This document shows positions 9,217 to 15,410 of a stretch of 19,563 nucleotides of DNA, piece after piece. Every line of letters begins with the position of its first letter. Position 1 is the first letter of the stretch. Made by a program: the position numbers and the translations under genes. The stretch spans positions 1 to 19,563 of the forward strand of contig JAMFRY010000017.1 of assembly GCA_026225015.1 (NCBI GenBank), given 5' to 3'. Source of the DNA: Alphaproteobacteria bacterium. Lineage in GTDB: Bacteria > Pseudomonadota > Alphaproteobacteria > Acetobacterales > Acetobacteraceae. A model generated the notes under the pieces. The model searched no databases and was not told where the DNA came from. It was given only the letters and a program-made list of their open reading frames with translations.

Positions 9217-11334
9217 GCCGCCGCAACTCTGCTGGTACTCGCCCGCAACATCTGGACCGACTCCACCTTTATCACGCCCCGCCCCACCACCATTATGACA
9301 GACCGCAACGGCGTGTTCATGGCCCAGCTTGGCGGTGGGCCCGGTGGCTATGGCTACTGGCCCGTCATTCAAGTGCCGTCGCGCGTGGCGCTTGCCGTTC
9401 TTGCCCTGGAGGACCAGCGCTTCTGGGACCATCCTGGCGTAGACCCTCTCGCCATGTTGCGCGCCCTGCGCCAGGACGCCACCTCCGGCCGGCGCGTCAG
9501 CGGTGCCTCCACCCTTGCCATGCAGGTAGCGCGCATGCAGCACCCGCAGGCGCGCAGTTTGGGCGCCAAGCTCACGGAAGCGGCCGCGGCGCTGGTGATG
9601 ACGGCGCGATACGGCCGCGAGGCGGTACTGGCGCAATATCTCATGCTCGCCCCCTTCGGCCAGAACAGCCATGGCATCGCTTATGCCGCCGAGTGGTATT
9701 TCAGCCGCCCGGTGCAGGATTTAAGCTGGGCGCAAATCGCTCTGCTCTCCGCCATTCCGCAATCCCCGAGCTTATATAATCTTGACCACCCCGCCGGGCT
9801 GGCGCGGGCGAAAGCGCGGGCCCGGCTGGCGCTGATCCGGCTGCACGGCCAGGGCATTATCGATATGCCGGATTATACCGAAGCGCTGGCCGACCTCGCC
9901 CAACTCACCCCGCGCCAATACCCCGAACGGCAGCCCGAGGTGCTGCACGCCATATTGCTCACCGCCGCCATGGCAGCACAGGGCCCGCCGGCGGAGCAAC
10001 TGCACAGCAGCATCGATCTCGGATTGGAGCGGATGGTGGATCAGATCGCTACCCAGCGCCTGGCCGGATTTGAGGCGGAGGGGGCGCGGCAGGTGGCGGT
10101 GATCGTGGCGGACCGGCAGAGCATGGATGTGCTCGCCTTCTTAGGGTCCAGCAGCTACACGGCGCAGGATGAGGGCATGGTGGATTACGCATTGCGCTGG
10201 CGCTCGCCGGGCAGCACGCTGAAACCCTTCATCTACGCCCAGGCGCTGGACCGCGGCACCATCTCGCCAGTGAGCATGGTGCTGGATGCGCCCGATAGCG
10301 GCACCGGCGTGGATAATGCCGACATGCGTTTCCTCGGCCCCATGCTGCCGGCCCAAGCTCTTGCCAACTCCCGCAACGTGCCGGCTGCTCTGCTGGTGCG
10401 CAAAGATGGGCTGGATGCGAGCCATTGGTTCCTTAACCGTCTGGGCTTGAGCGATAACACCAGCCCGGCGGAGCGTTATGGGTTGGCTCTGGCCATCGGG
10501 GGGCTGCCCACCAATCTGACGCGGCTGTTAACCGCCTATGGCGCGTTGGCCAATGATGGCGCCTGGCGCCCGCTGCAATGGTATGACGGCCAGCCCCAGC
10601 CTGCGCCGGAGCAAATCATCTCGGCCGATACGGCCCGGTTGATTACATTATTCCTGGCCGACCCGATGGCCCGACTGCCGAGTTTCGGTCGCATGGGGGC
10701 GACGGAGTTTCCCTTTCCCGTGGCAGTGAAAACCGGAACCAGCCAGGGCTACCGCGATGCCTGGGTGGTTGAATATACCGCGCAATATGTCGTTGGCGTG
10801 TGGATGGGGCGGCCCGACGGCCAGCCCATGGACGAGCTGGGCGGGGCCGCGAGCGCGGCGCGCATCGGCCAGGATATTCTGCTGAAACTCTACAGCAACG
10901 AGACCGACGGCCAGAATGACGGCAGTTTTACGCCCCCGCCCGGCACCCAACCGCAAGAAGTTTGCGCCAGTACGGGGGCTGCCGCCATCGGCCATTGCGC
11001 GCAGCAGATGGTGGTGTACCTCCCGGACGGCACCGCTTTGCCTGCCTTGCCCGTGCCGGGCTTAAGCGCAAAATTCCGCATTGTTGCCCCGCTCGACCAC
11101 GCGCTTTTCATCCTCAACCCCGACACCCCACCGGGGCTGGCGGTGCTGCCTCTCCGCGTGGCCTCGGTGAGCGGCCCTGCGCAGGTGGAATGGTACGTGG
11201 ACGGCCAACCGTACCAGATGGCCAACGCCGGCGAAACGGTGGAATGGCCAGTGACGGCGGGACGGCACGTGTTCGAGGCAGAGTCGCCAACGACAGGGTT
11301 GTGGTCGAAGCCAGTGGTTGTGGCAGTGCAGTAG
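9076..11334 (+). CDS. pbpC: Penicillin-binding protein 1C (bifunctional glycosyltransferase/transpeptidase)
   Basis: This is a class A penicillin-binding protein that polymerises lipid II and cross-links peptides at the periplasmic face of the inner membrane. With GTG 9076 it has 752 residues. One membrane helix (AYFLAAATLLVLARNIW) lies at about 44-60. The GT51 domain shows LEDQRFWDHPG with the probable catalytic Glu112, GASTLAMQ at 143-150 and the AKLTEA helix at 164-169. The transpeptidase domain has all three motifs: S380-TLK, S432-RN and K552-TGTS. A C-terminal BiPBP_C-type beta domain (from about 660, with VEWYVDG) identifies PBP1C rather than PBP1A or 1B. The gene begins 14 bases after the A2M stop, as in the classical A2M-pbpC pair. 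The first 40 residues are repeat-like and contain no ATG. GTG 9142 is an alternative start, so the N-terminus is uncertain. Confidence 0.95.
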   Translation: MNEKAGRPRNQKNFIGWSWGFGVATAHIPRAQKFFGAFFQKRTAYFLAAATLLVLARNIWTDSTFITPRPTTIMTDRNGVFMAQLGGGPGGYGYWPVIQVPSRVALAVLALEDQRFWDHPGVDPLAMLRALRQDATSGRRVSGASTLAMQVARMQHPQARSLGAKLTEAAAALVMTARYGREAVLAQYLMLAPFGQNSHGIAYAAEWYFSRPVQDLSWAQIALLSAIPQSPSLYNLDHPAGLARAKARARLALIRLHGQGIIDMPDYTEALADLAQLTPRQYPERQPEVLHAILLTAAMAAQGPPAEQLHSSIDLGLERMVDQIATQRLAGFEAEGARQVAVIVADRQSMDVLAFLGSSSYTAQDEGMVDYALRWRSPGSTLKPFIYAQALDRGTISPVSMVLDAPDSGTGVDNADMRFLGPMLPAQALANSRNVPAALLVRKDGLDASHWFLNRLGLSDNTSPAERYGLALAIGGLPTNLTRLLTAYGALANDGAWRPLQWYDGQPQPAPEQIISADTARLITLFLADPMARLPSFGRMGATEFPFPVAVKTGTSQGYRDAWVVEYTAQYVVGVWMGRPDGQPMDELGGAASAARIGQDILLKLYSNETDGQNDGSFTPPPGTQPQEVCASTGAAAIGHCAQQMVVYLPDGTALPALPVPGLSAKFRIVAPLDHALFILNPDTPPGLAVLPLRVASVSGPAQVEWYVDGQPYQMANAGETVEWPVTAGRHVFEAESPTTGLWSKPVVVAVQ

Positions 11335-11351
11335 TGGGGGGACGAATAATA

Positions 11352-11365
11352 ATCGCTTTAGCGAT
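11352..11365 (+). terminator. Weak hairpin just after pbpC
   Basis: ATCGC-TTTA-GCGAT forms a perfect 5-bp stem with a 4-base loop, 18 bases after the pbpC stop and inside an A/T-rich patch. The downstream bases (ATTTGATG) are not a true U-tract, so a rho-independent terminator is only tentative. It is the only candidate terminator I see at the end of the three-gene operon. Confidence 0.25.
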
Positions 11366-11715
11366 ATTTGATGCAACTATGGTACAAAAACGGTGCCAGG
11401 TTCATCCTGCTCCAAAAGATGGGTGGTGAAGCTGTGCCAGAGCGCGTGAGGAGATGGGCTGGTTGGCATGTCATCGGGGACTCCTCTCGAGCTGAAGGTT
11501 GACCCCTCGATGCTCGAACCCCGGTCCTCTCTCCTCAAGCCATCACAAGCGCCGCGATCGCCCGATACCTCACCTCAAGCACCCATCCCGCGCGAGCGGG
11601 TTCGTCCATGGGCGCGAAGCTGTCGGAAAGGGCGGTCCCATGGTGGGAGCATTTGGCACCGGTTCCGGGACCTCAATTAGCTGCGCGAGGTGGACGACGC
11701 GGGGAGGTTCACGCC

Positions 11716-11770
11716 ATGAAGATTACCGACACCGACACCGAAAGGTTGGCCGTTCCCAACCATACCAATG
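11716..11770 (+). pseudogene. Possible 5' remnant of an enolase-superfamily (mandelate racemase-like) gene
   Basis: ATG 11716 is preceded at ideal distance by GGGGAGG (11701-11707), the best ribosome-binding site in this region. The first 18 codons read MKITDTDTERLAVPNHTN, which fits the usual N-terminal strand of mandelate racemase/muconate lactonizing enzymes (MKIT-D-x-x-x-x-x-L-x-V-P). After about codon 18 the frame becomes an Arg/Pro-rich sequence typical of an out-of-frame read of the following protease gene, and it ends at 11982. This looks like a gene start cut off where the protease gene was joined on. The resemblance rests on only about 15 residues, so it may be chance; a leader peptide for the protease gene is the alternative. 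Confidence 0.3.
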
Positions 11771-11791
11771 AAGCTGGAGCGCGCGTACTGG

Positions 11792-12682
11792 ATGAGCGAT
11801 CTGAACCACCGCTTTGCGGCAACGAGCCGCCGCGCCCTACTGTTGGGGAGCGTCGCCACAATGGCCGCCGCCCCACGACCGGGAACCATAGTGGTCTCCG
11901 TCGACGTGACGGATGGGCGTTGCGTGGTGCCTGTGCTGTTCGACGGCCGCATGGCAAGAATGGTGGTGGACACCGGTGCTGAGCGGACAGTGATAACTCG
12001 CGCGGCGGCGGCGCGCCTTGGATTACGCCGCGACCTCTGGGTCGACACGCCCATGGTTGGTGCCGGCGGCCTGTTGGAGACGCGCCCGAATGTGGATGTC
12101 GGTTACGCCACCCTCGGCGGGGTCGCATTGCTCCAAAATCTGCCAGGGCGCGGCCTCAGCCTGTCGGTGACAGATCTGCCCCTTGGCGAAGAAGATGGTC
12201 TGCTCGGCGGAGACATGCTGCGTCATCATACGCTCGACCTGGACATGCAGACGGCGCAGCTGGTACTGGGGCCACCCGGCGAGACCTTTTCGGCTGGCAA
12301 TTGCGTGCCGCTTCAACCATGGGCGCACGGGCTTTTGCTCGCGCCGCTGCATGTGGATGGCCAGGAACTGACGGCGCTGGTGGATACGGGCGCTTCCGCC
12401 ACCCTCATCAACGCGCGCGGTCTCTACAAGCTCGGGATCACCTCTGCGGGCGCGGCGCGTGATCCAGTTGTCACTGCGGCCGGCCTGGGCGGCAGCTTCC
12501 AAGGGCATATGCATCGTTTCGCTGCGCTGCAACTCGGCCAACTCACGGTGTCCAATCCCCTGCTGCTGACGGCGCCAGTTCCAGAGGCCGCGTTCGATGT
12601 CATTCTGGGACTGGATATCCTCGGACAACAGCGATTCCTCCTCTCATACGCATCGCTCAGGCTCGGCCTCAGACCAACCTGA
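11792..12682 (+). CDS. Tandem retropepsin-like aspartic protease, probably exported
   Basis: This 296-residue protein holds two copies of a retroviral-type aspartic protease fold. The first has VVDTGAERTVI with Asp60 and a closing DGLLGGDML block near 136. The second has LVDTGASATLI with Asp198 and a closing FDVILGLDIL block near 268. Each half keeps the D-T-G-A active-site loop and the later hydrophobic-G-[GL]-D-x-L element, so one chain could form a pseudo-dimeric active site. This matches the gag-like aspartyl protease families seen in proteobacteria. The N-terminus has SRRALLLGSVATMAAA at 12-27, a plausible twin-arginine signal. ATG 11792 is preferred because it leaves a normal-length signal n-region and has GGAG 12 bases upstream. 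ATG 11768 would add 8 residues but lacks a ribosome-binding site. The substrate is unknown, and no neighbour suggests one. Confidence 0.85.
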   Translation: MSDLNHRFAATSRRALLLGSVATMAAAPRPGTIVVSVDVTDGRCVVPVLFDGRMARMVVDTGAERTVITRAAAARLGLRRDLWVDTPMVGAGGLLETRPNVDVGYATLGGVALLQNLPGRGLSLSVTDLPLGEEDGLLGGDMLRHHTLDLDMQTAQLVLGPPGETFSAGNCVPLQPWAHGLLLAPLHVDGQELTALVDTGASATLINARGLYKLGITSAGAARDPVVTAAGLGGSFQGHMHRFAALQLGQLTVSNPLLLTAPVPEAAFDVILGLDILGQQRFLLSYASLRLGLRPT

Positions 12683-12711
12683 TTCGTTTCGGCTATTGCG
12701 GGGAGGAGCGG

Positions 12712-12765
12712 ATGTGGGCAAATATTAGGCGTTACCAGCAGACCATCGAGGACTGGACCAAATGA
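12712..12765 (+). CDS. Possible 17-residue peptide or gene remnant upstream of the small-ORF cluster
   Basis: ATG 12712 lies 5 bases after a GGAGG (within GGGGAGGAG at 12700-12708), a near-perfect ribosome-binding site. It encodes MWANIRRYQQTIEDWTK and stops at a TGA that overlaps the next ATG (12762). It could be a leader peptide coupling translation into the next frame, or the C-terminal scrap of a lost gene. Its tail resembles the end of the next small ORF: both run I-E-D/E into an overlapping start. No homolog is recognised. Confidence 0.25.
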   Translation: MWANIRRYQQTIEDWTK

Positions 12766-13019
12766 CTGATAACTAAACCGCCACCGCGGTATTTCCTGCC
12801 GACATGGCCGACGCGGACTTGGCTCATGCCATGGGAACGCTTTTATTGTTGAGCATTCCCGCGCCGGGAGAGGGTGAGGTCGGAGAAACGCTTAGCCCTG
12901 GCAAACTGAAAGCATGCCGCATGATCTTAGCAGAAGCCGACAAGCGCGGGATTATCGGGCGGAATACTTTCGCTATAATACTCATCGATGCCATTGAAGA
13001 AGATGCCACAAATGGCTGA
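12762..13019 (+). pseudogene. Small unknown gene apparently interrupted by an early stop (intact part 12804-13019, 71 residues)
   Basis: From ATG 12804 the frame encodes a 71-residue mostly helical protein. It starts MADADLAHAMGTLLLLS and contains LSPGKLKACRMILAEADKRG. I do not recognise it. ATG 12804 has no ribosome-binding site. In the same frame, ATG 12762 overlaps the preceding TGA and gives M-T-D-N, then TAA at 12774, then nine further sense codons into ATG 12804. The context AAATGACTGATAAC closely matches the start of the following gene (AAATGGCTGACAAC, at 13010-13023), where GAA stands in place of TAA. The simplest reading is a nonsense change at codon 5 of an 85-codon gene. Re-initiation at 12804 or 12831 is the alternative. 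The frame ends inside the start of the membrane-protein gene (8-base overlap), so translational coupling is likely. Confidence 0.45.
12974..12979 (+). promoter_or_regulatory. Consensus -10 box (TATAAT) ahead of the membrane-protein gene
   Basis: A perfect TATAAT lies within the 3' end of the small upstream frame, 32 bases before ATG 13012. The -35 area (around 12951-12957, ATTATCG) is a poor match. The box may give the membrane protein its own transcript, or it may be chance in this less GC-rich stretch. Confidence 0.3.
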
Positions 13020-13779
13020 CAACGAAACGGCCCGCTCCAAACCGCTCTCTAAGGTGATCGCCAAAAGCTGTAAAGTGCTTATAAAGCGGCTCGACTATCA
13101 CCAACGACTTGCTGATAGTGAACGCGGCTGGTTAGAAAAACTCGGAAACCGATATCCCAATGCCTTCGCCGAAACTGCTACATACATTGAAAGTTTGGAG
13201 TCGGAAGCGCGAACGGCACGCACCGCATCGGTAGGATCGTTCACAGATACGCCACCAAACGGTCTCCTTTCGATCGTCGGTTTAGGTTTGTTCGTTTGGA
13301 TCCTGCGCGAACCTATCGACTTCGCGGCCCCCTGGATTGTACCTTCCGTTACAAACGGCTTGCTCATCGCAGGTGGCCTTTATTCTTGCTTTGTGATTTT
13401 TGAGGTCTTTAGATATATATTGCGATCGGGCGTACAACCCAGCGGTGCGGCGCTTATGAGGTTACGGACTTTCTGGGAGTCGGTTCTCGATGGAAATTCC
13501 TCCAAGGACGACGATGATGACGCGATCCGCCATCTACAGCATCATATTGCGCTTGAACGAGCTGTAACAATTCGAATGAACTCAAGGTCGGCAGCGGCGC
13601 ACCATAGGGTGTGCTTTGTCATCTTTTTGGAACTTTGCCTCGTAGGTGGAATGACTCTCGATGCGGGGTGGTTCCGCCTTAAGATTGCTAAGAATCCTGC
13701 GTGCTTTGACAGTAAGAGTCATCCCGCTGTGTATTGGAATGATGAGTGCCCCGAACCTCATGCTTTGCCTGCTAAATAG
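13012..13779 (+). CDS. Multi-pass membrane protein of unknown function
   Basis: ATG 13012 gives 255 residues and overlaps the previous stop (ATGGCTGA). It is preferred to ATG 12988, which would add 8 residues, because of the GAAGAAG at 12995-13001 and the coupled arrangement. A basic, helical N-terminal part (about 1-75, SKPLSKVIAKSCKVLIKRLD, then an acidic helix) comes first. Hydrophobic segments follow: LLSIVGLGLFVWIL near 83-96, a longer GLLIAGGLYSCFVIFEVF near 115-132, and VCFVIFLELCLVGGM near 200-214. Between the second and third lies a charged loop with a run of Asp (SSKDDDDDA). The C-terminal tail has three Cys/His/Pro-rich turns. I recognise no family; the general layout (helical cytosolic part plus paired membrane helices) is also seen in membrane effectors of defence systems, but nothing specific supports that. 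Base composition looks less GC-rich than the flanking genes, which suggests horizontal acquisition. Confidence 0.7.
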   Translation: MADNETARSKPLSKVIAKSCKVLIKRLDYHQRLADSERGWLEKLGNRYPNAFAETATYIESLESEARTARTASVGSFTDTPPNGLLSIVGLGLFVWILREPIDFAAPWIVPSVTNGLLIAGGLYSCFVIFEVFRYILRSGVQPSGAALMRLRTFWESVLDGNSSKDDDDDAIRHLQHHIALERAVTIRMNSRSAAAHHRVCFVIFLELCLVGGMTLDAGWFRLKIAKNPACFDSKSHPAVYWNDECPEPHALPAK

Positions 13780-13911
13780 ACAAAGCGGGATTTTGTTGAT
13801 CCCTCATGTGGTCAACATCGTGGCTTGCAATCGTAGGGAGAAGATGGGGCGCCGCGTGGAATGAAGCAATCTTGAGAGAACGGACAGTAAACTCCGGCGG
13901 CCCGGAAAAAA

Positions 13912-13926
13912 TTTACCCTGTGTAAA
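13912..13926. promoter_or_regulatory. 15-bp palindromic operator-like site upstream of the TPR/ATP-grasp gene
   Basis: TTTACCCTGTGTAAA is a dyad with six of seven arm positions pairing around a central T (the perfect form would be TTTACACTGTGTAAA). It ends 25 bases before ATG 13952, the position where a repressor would block transcription or early elongation. Symmetric sites of this kind are typical of TetR-type regulators. No regulator gene is in the window. Confidence 0.4.
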
Positions 13927-13951
13927 CGATTGCCGCCCATTTTGCTTGAAG

Positions 13952-15328
13952 ATGCAGAAAAATGCGGCGACAGGCGCGGCCGGATTGGACGAGGCGGCCG
14001 GTTTGCGGACGGCCCGCACCTTGGCGGCGGAAGGGAATTACGCCGCTTCGCGCGAATCCTATGTCGAAATCTTGCGAGCGGATGCGAATTGCGTGCCCGC
14101 GCTGGTCGAACTCGGCGCGCTGGCGCAAGCAGACGGCTACGCCCAGGCCGCCTTGTCGGCGTTTTCGCGTGCAACCGAGCTTAATCCCGACAATGCGGTG
14201 GCGCAGACCGGCATCGGCAATATTCTCATCGAGCGGGAGGACCATGCGGGCGCGAAAAGCCGGTATCTGGCCGCGCTCAGCACCGCGCCGGATTTTGCGC
14301 CGGCGCATCAGGGATTGGCGCGCTGCCTGGATGCGCTGGGCGAGGCGGGGGCGGAGGCGCATTATCATGCCGGATATTCCGCCCATGCCGTCGCGCCACC
14401 GCGTCCATCCGCTGGCCCGCGAATTGCCCTGCTGCTGCTGGCTGCCGCGCGTGGCGGCAACGTTCCTTGCAAAAACTGGATCGATCCCAACCTATATTCC
14501 GTCACCACCCTCTATGCCGATTTCTTCGACGAAACGGCGCCCCTGCCGCCGCATGAAATTGTGGTCAACGCCATCGGCGATGCCGAGATTTGCGGCGAGG
14601 CGCTGCGCCGGGCGAGCCGGTTGCTGGCGGGCAGTTCGGCGCCTTTGATCAACCCACCGGATCGCGTCAGCCGCACATCGCGCGAGGAGAATGCGGCGCG
14701 GCTGCGGGCGATTCCCGGCCTGGTGTCGCCGCGGATCGAGCTTCTGACCCGCGCTGAGCTGCAGGCGGGCCGATTGCGCTTTCCTATTCTGGTCCGCACG
14801 CCGGGCTGTCATACGGGGCAGAATTTCTTACGCGTTGAAACCGAAGCCGATCTGGAAACGGCGGCTGCCGCGCTGCCGGGGGAGTCTTTGCTGGCCATCG
14901 AACTTCTCGATGCGCGCGGCACAGATGGCCTGGCGCGAAAATACCGGGCGATGTTTATCGACGGTCAAATCTATCCGCTGCACCTCGCCGCCAGCACCGG
15001 CTGGAAGGTGCACTATTTTACCTCGGCAATGGCGGACCACCCTTATCTGCGCGCCGAGGAGCGGGCATTTCTCGAGGATATGCCAGCGGTTTTGGGCGCC
15101 CGGGCAATGGCGGCGCTGGCAGGGATCAACCAGGCGCTCGGGCTCGACTATGCCGGCGTGGATTTCGCGCTGGCGCCAGACGGTTCGCTGCTGCTATTCG
15201 AGGCGAATGCGACAATGATCATCCATCCCCCGGATGAGCGCGCACTATGGGACTACCGCCGGCCAGCCGTTCAAGCCGCGCAAGATGCCGCGAAGTCCAT
15301 GCTCTTGCAACGCACCACCCGGCGTTGA
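13952..15328 (+). CDS. TPR-repeat protein fused to an ATP-grasp ligase-like domain
   Basis: This is a 458-residue two-part protein. Residues about 13-125 form three tetratricopeptide-type repeats (ARTLAAEGNYAASRESYVEIL, AQADGYAQAALSAFSRATELNP, then EREDHAGAKSRYLAAL), a protein-binding scaffold. Residues about 155-440 match an ATP-grasp fold. They have a central FPILVRTPGCHTGQN loop (277-291), ARKYRAMFIDGQIYPLHLA (328-346), and the metal/ATP-binding end GLDYAGVDFALAPDG...LLFEANATM with Asp404, Glu417 and Asn419. ATP-grasp enzymes join a carboxylate to an amine or thiol through an acyl phosphate; the substrate here is unknown. ATG 13952 is used; TTG 13946 would add two residues, and neither has a strong ribosome-binding site. 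The gene precedes the sox operon but is probably separated from it by a promoter, so a role in sarcosine metabolism is not implied. Confidence 0.85.
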   Translation: MQKNAATGAAGLDEAAGLRTARTLAAEGNYAASRESYVEILRADANCVPALVELGALAQADGYAQAALSAFSRATELNPDNAVAQTGIGNILIEREDHAGAKSRYLAALSTAPDFAPAHQGLARCLDALGEAGAEAHYHAGYSAHAVAPPRPSAGPRIALLLLAAARGGNVPCKNWIDPNLYSVTTLYADFFDETAPLPPHEIVVNAIGDAEICGEALRRASRLLAGSSAPLINPPDRVSRTSREENAARLRAIPGLVSPRIELLTRAELQAGRLRFPILVRTPGCHTGQNFLRVETEADLETAAAALPGESLLAIELLDARGTDGLARKYRAMFIDGQIYPLHLAASTGWKVHYFTSAMADHPYLRAEERAFLEDMPAVLGARAMAALAGINQALGLDYAGVDFALAPDGSLLLFEANATMIIHPPDERALWDYRRPAVQAAQDAAKSMLLQRTTRR

Positions 15329-15354
15329 CTTTCTTATCCGGTAATGTATTTTAT
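15325..15354 (+). promoter_or_regulatory. Probable sigma-70-type promoter for soxBDA
   Basis: TTGACT (15325-15330) is separated by 16 bases from TATTTT (15347-15352). A shifted TTTTAT at 15349-15354 is the alternative -10. The -35 box overlaps the TGA stop of the preceding gene. The surrounding 50 bases are visibly A/T-richer than the coding regions on either side, and the first gene downstream is soxB at 15411. Confidence 0.5.
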
Positions 15355-15410
15355 CCTCAGGAATAATTACCCGGCATCGCAACGGGCTGGACTGGGCGTA
15401 AAGGCATCTT

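Larger units (their letters stand above)
11335..11791 (+). other. Gene-poor segment after pbpC, probably holding gene remnants
   Basis: About 450 bases without a convincing intact gene. A short frame from ATG 11370 encodes 43 residues containing LLQKMGGEAVPERVRR. It vaguely recalls short peptides found next to insertion sequences, but I cannot name one. The frame at 11468-11680 is Ser/Pro/Arg-rich and looks non-coding. At 11701-11707 a strong GGGGAGG sits 8 bases before ATG 11716, which opens the short enolase-like start listed separately. No terminal inverted repeats or transposase motifs are seen. The segment marks the left edge of what looks like an accessory islet. Confidence 0.6.

Noticed and set aside
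11370..11501. A 43-codon frame with a GGEAVPERVRR stretch, considered as an insertion-sequence remnant
   Set aside because: The resemblance is only a vague memory of short IS-adjacent peptides. There are no inverted ends and no transposase motif, so it is noted in the gene-poor segment but not called as a mobile element.
11468..11680. A 70-codon + strand frame in the gene-poor segment
   Set aside because: It is a Ser/Pro/Arg-rich sequence with no ribosome-binding site and no recognisable pattern; it is probably chance.
13787..13803. Inverted repeat GGGAT-TTTGTTG-ATCCC just after the membrane-protein gene, considered as a terminator
   Set aside because: The stem is only 5 bp and no T-tract follows (TCATGTGG), so it does not look like a rho-independent terminator.
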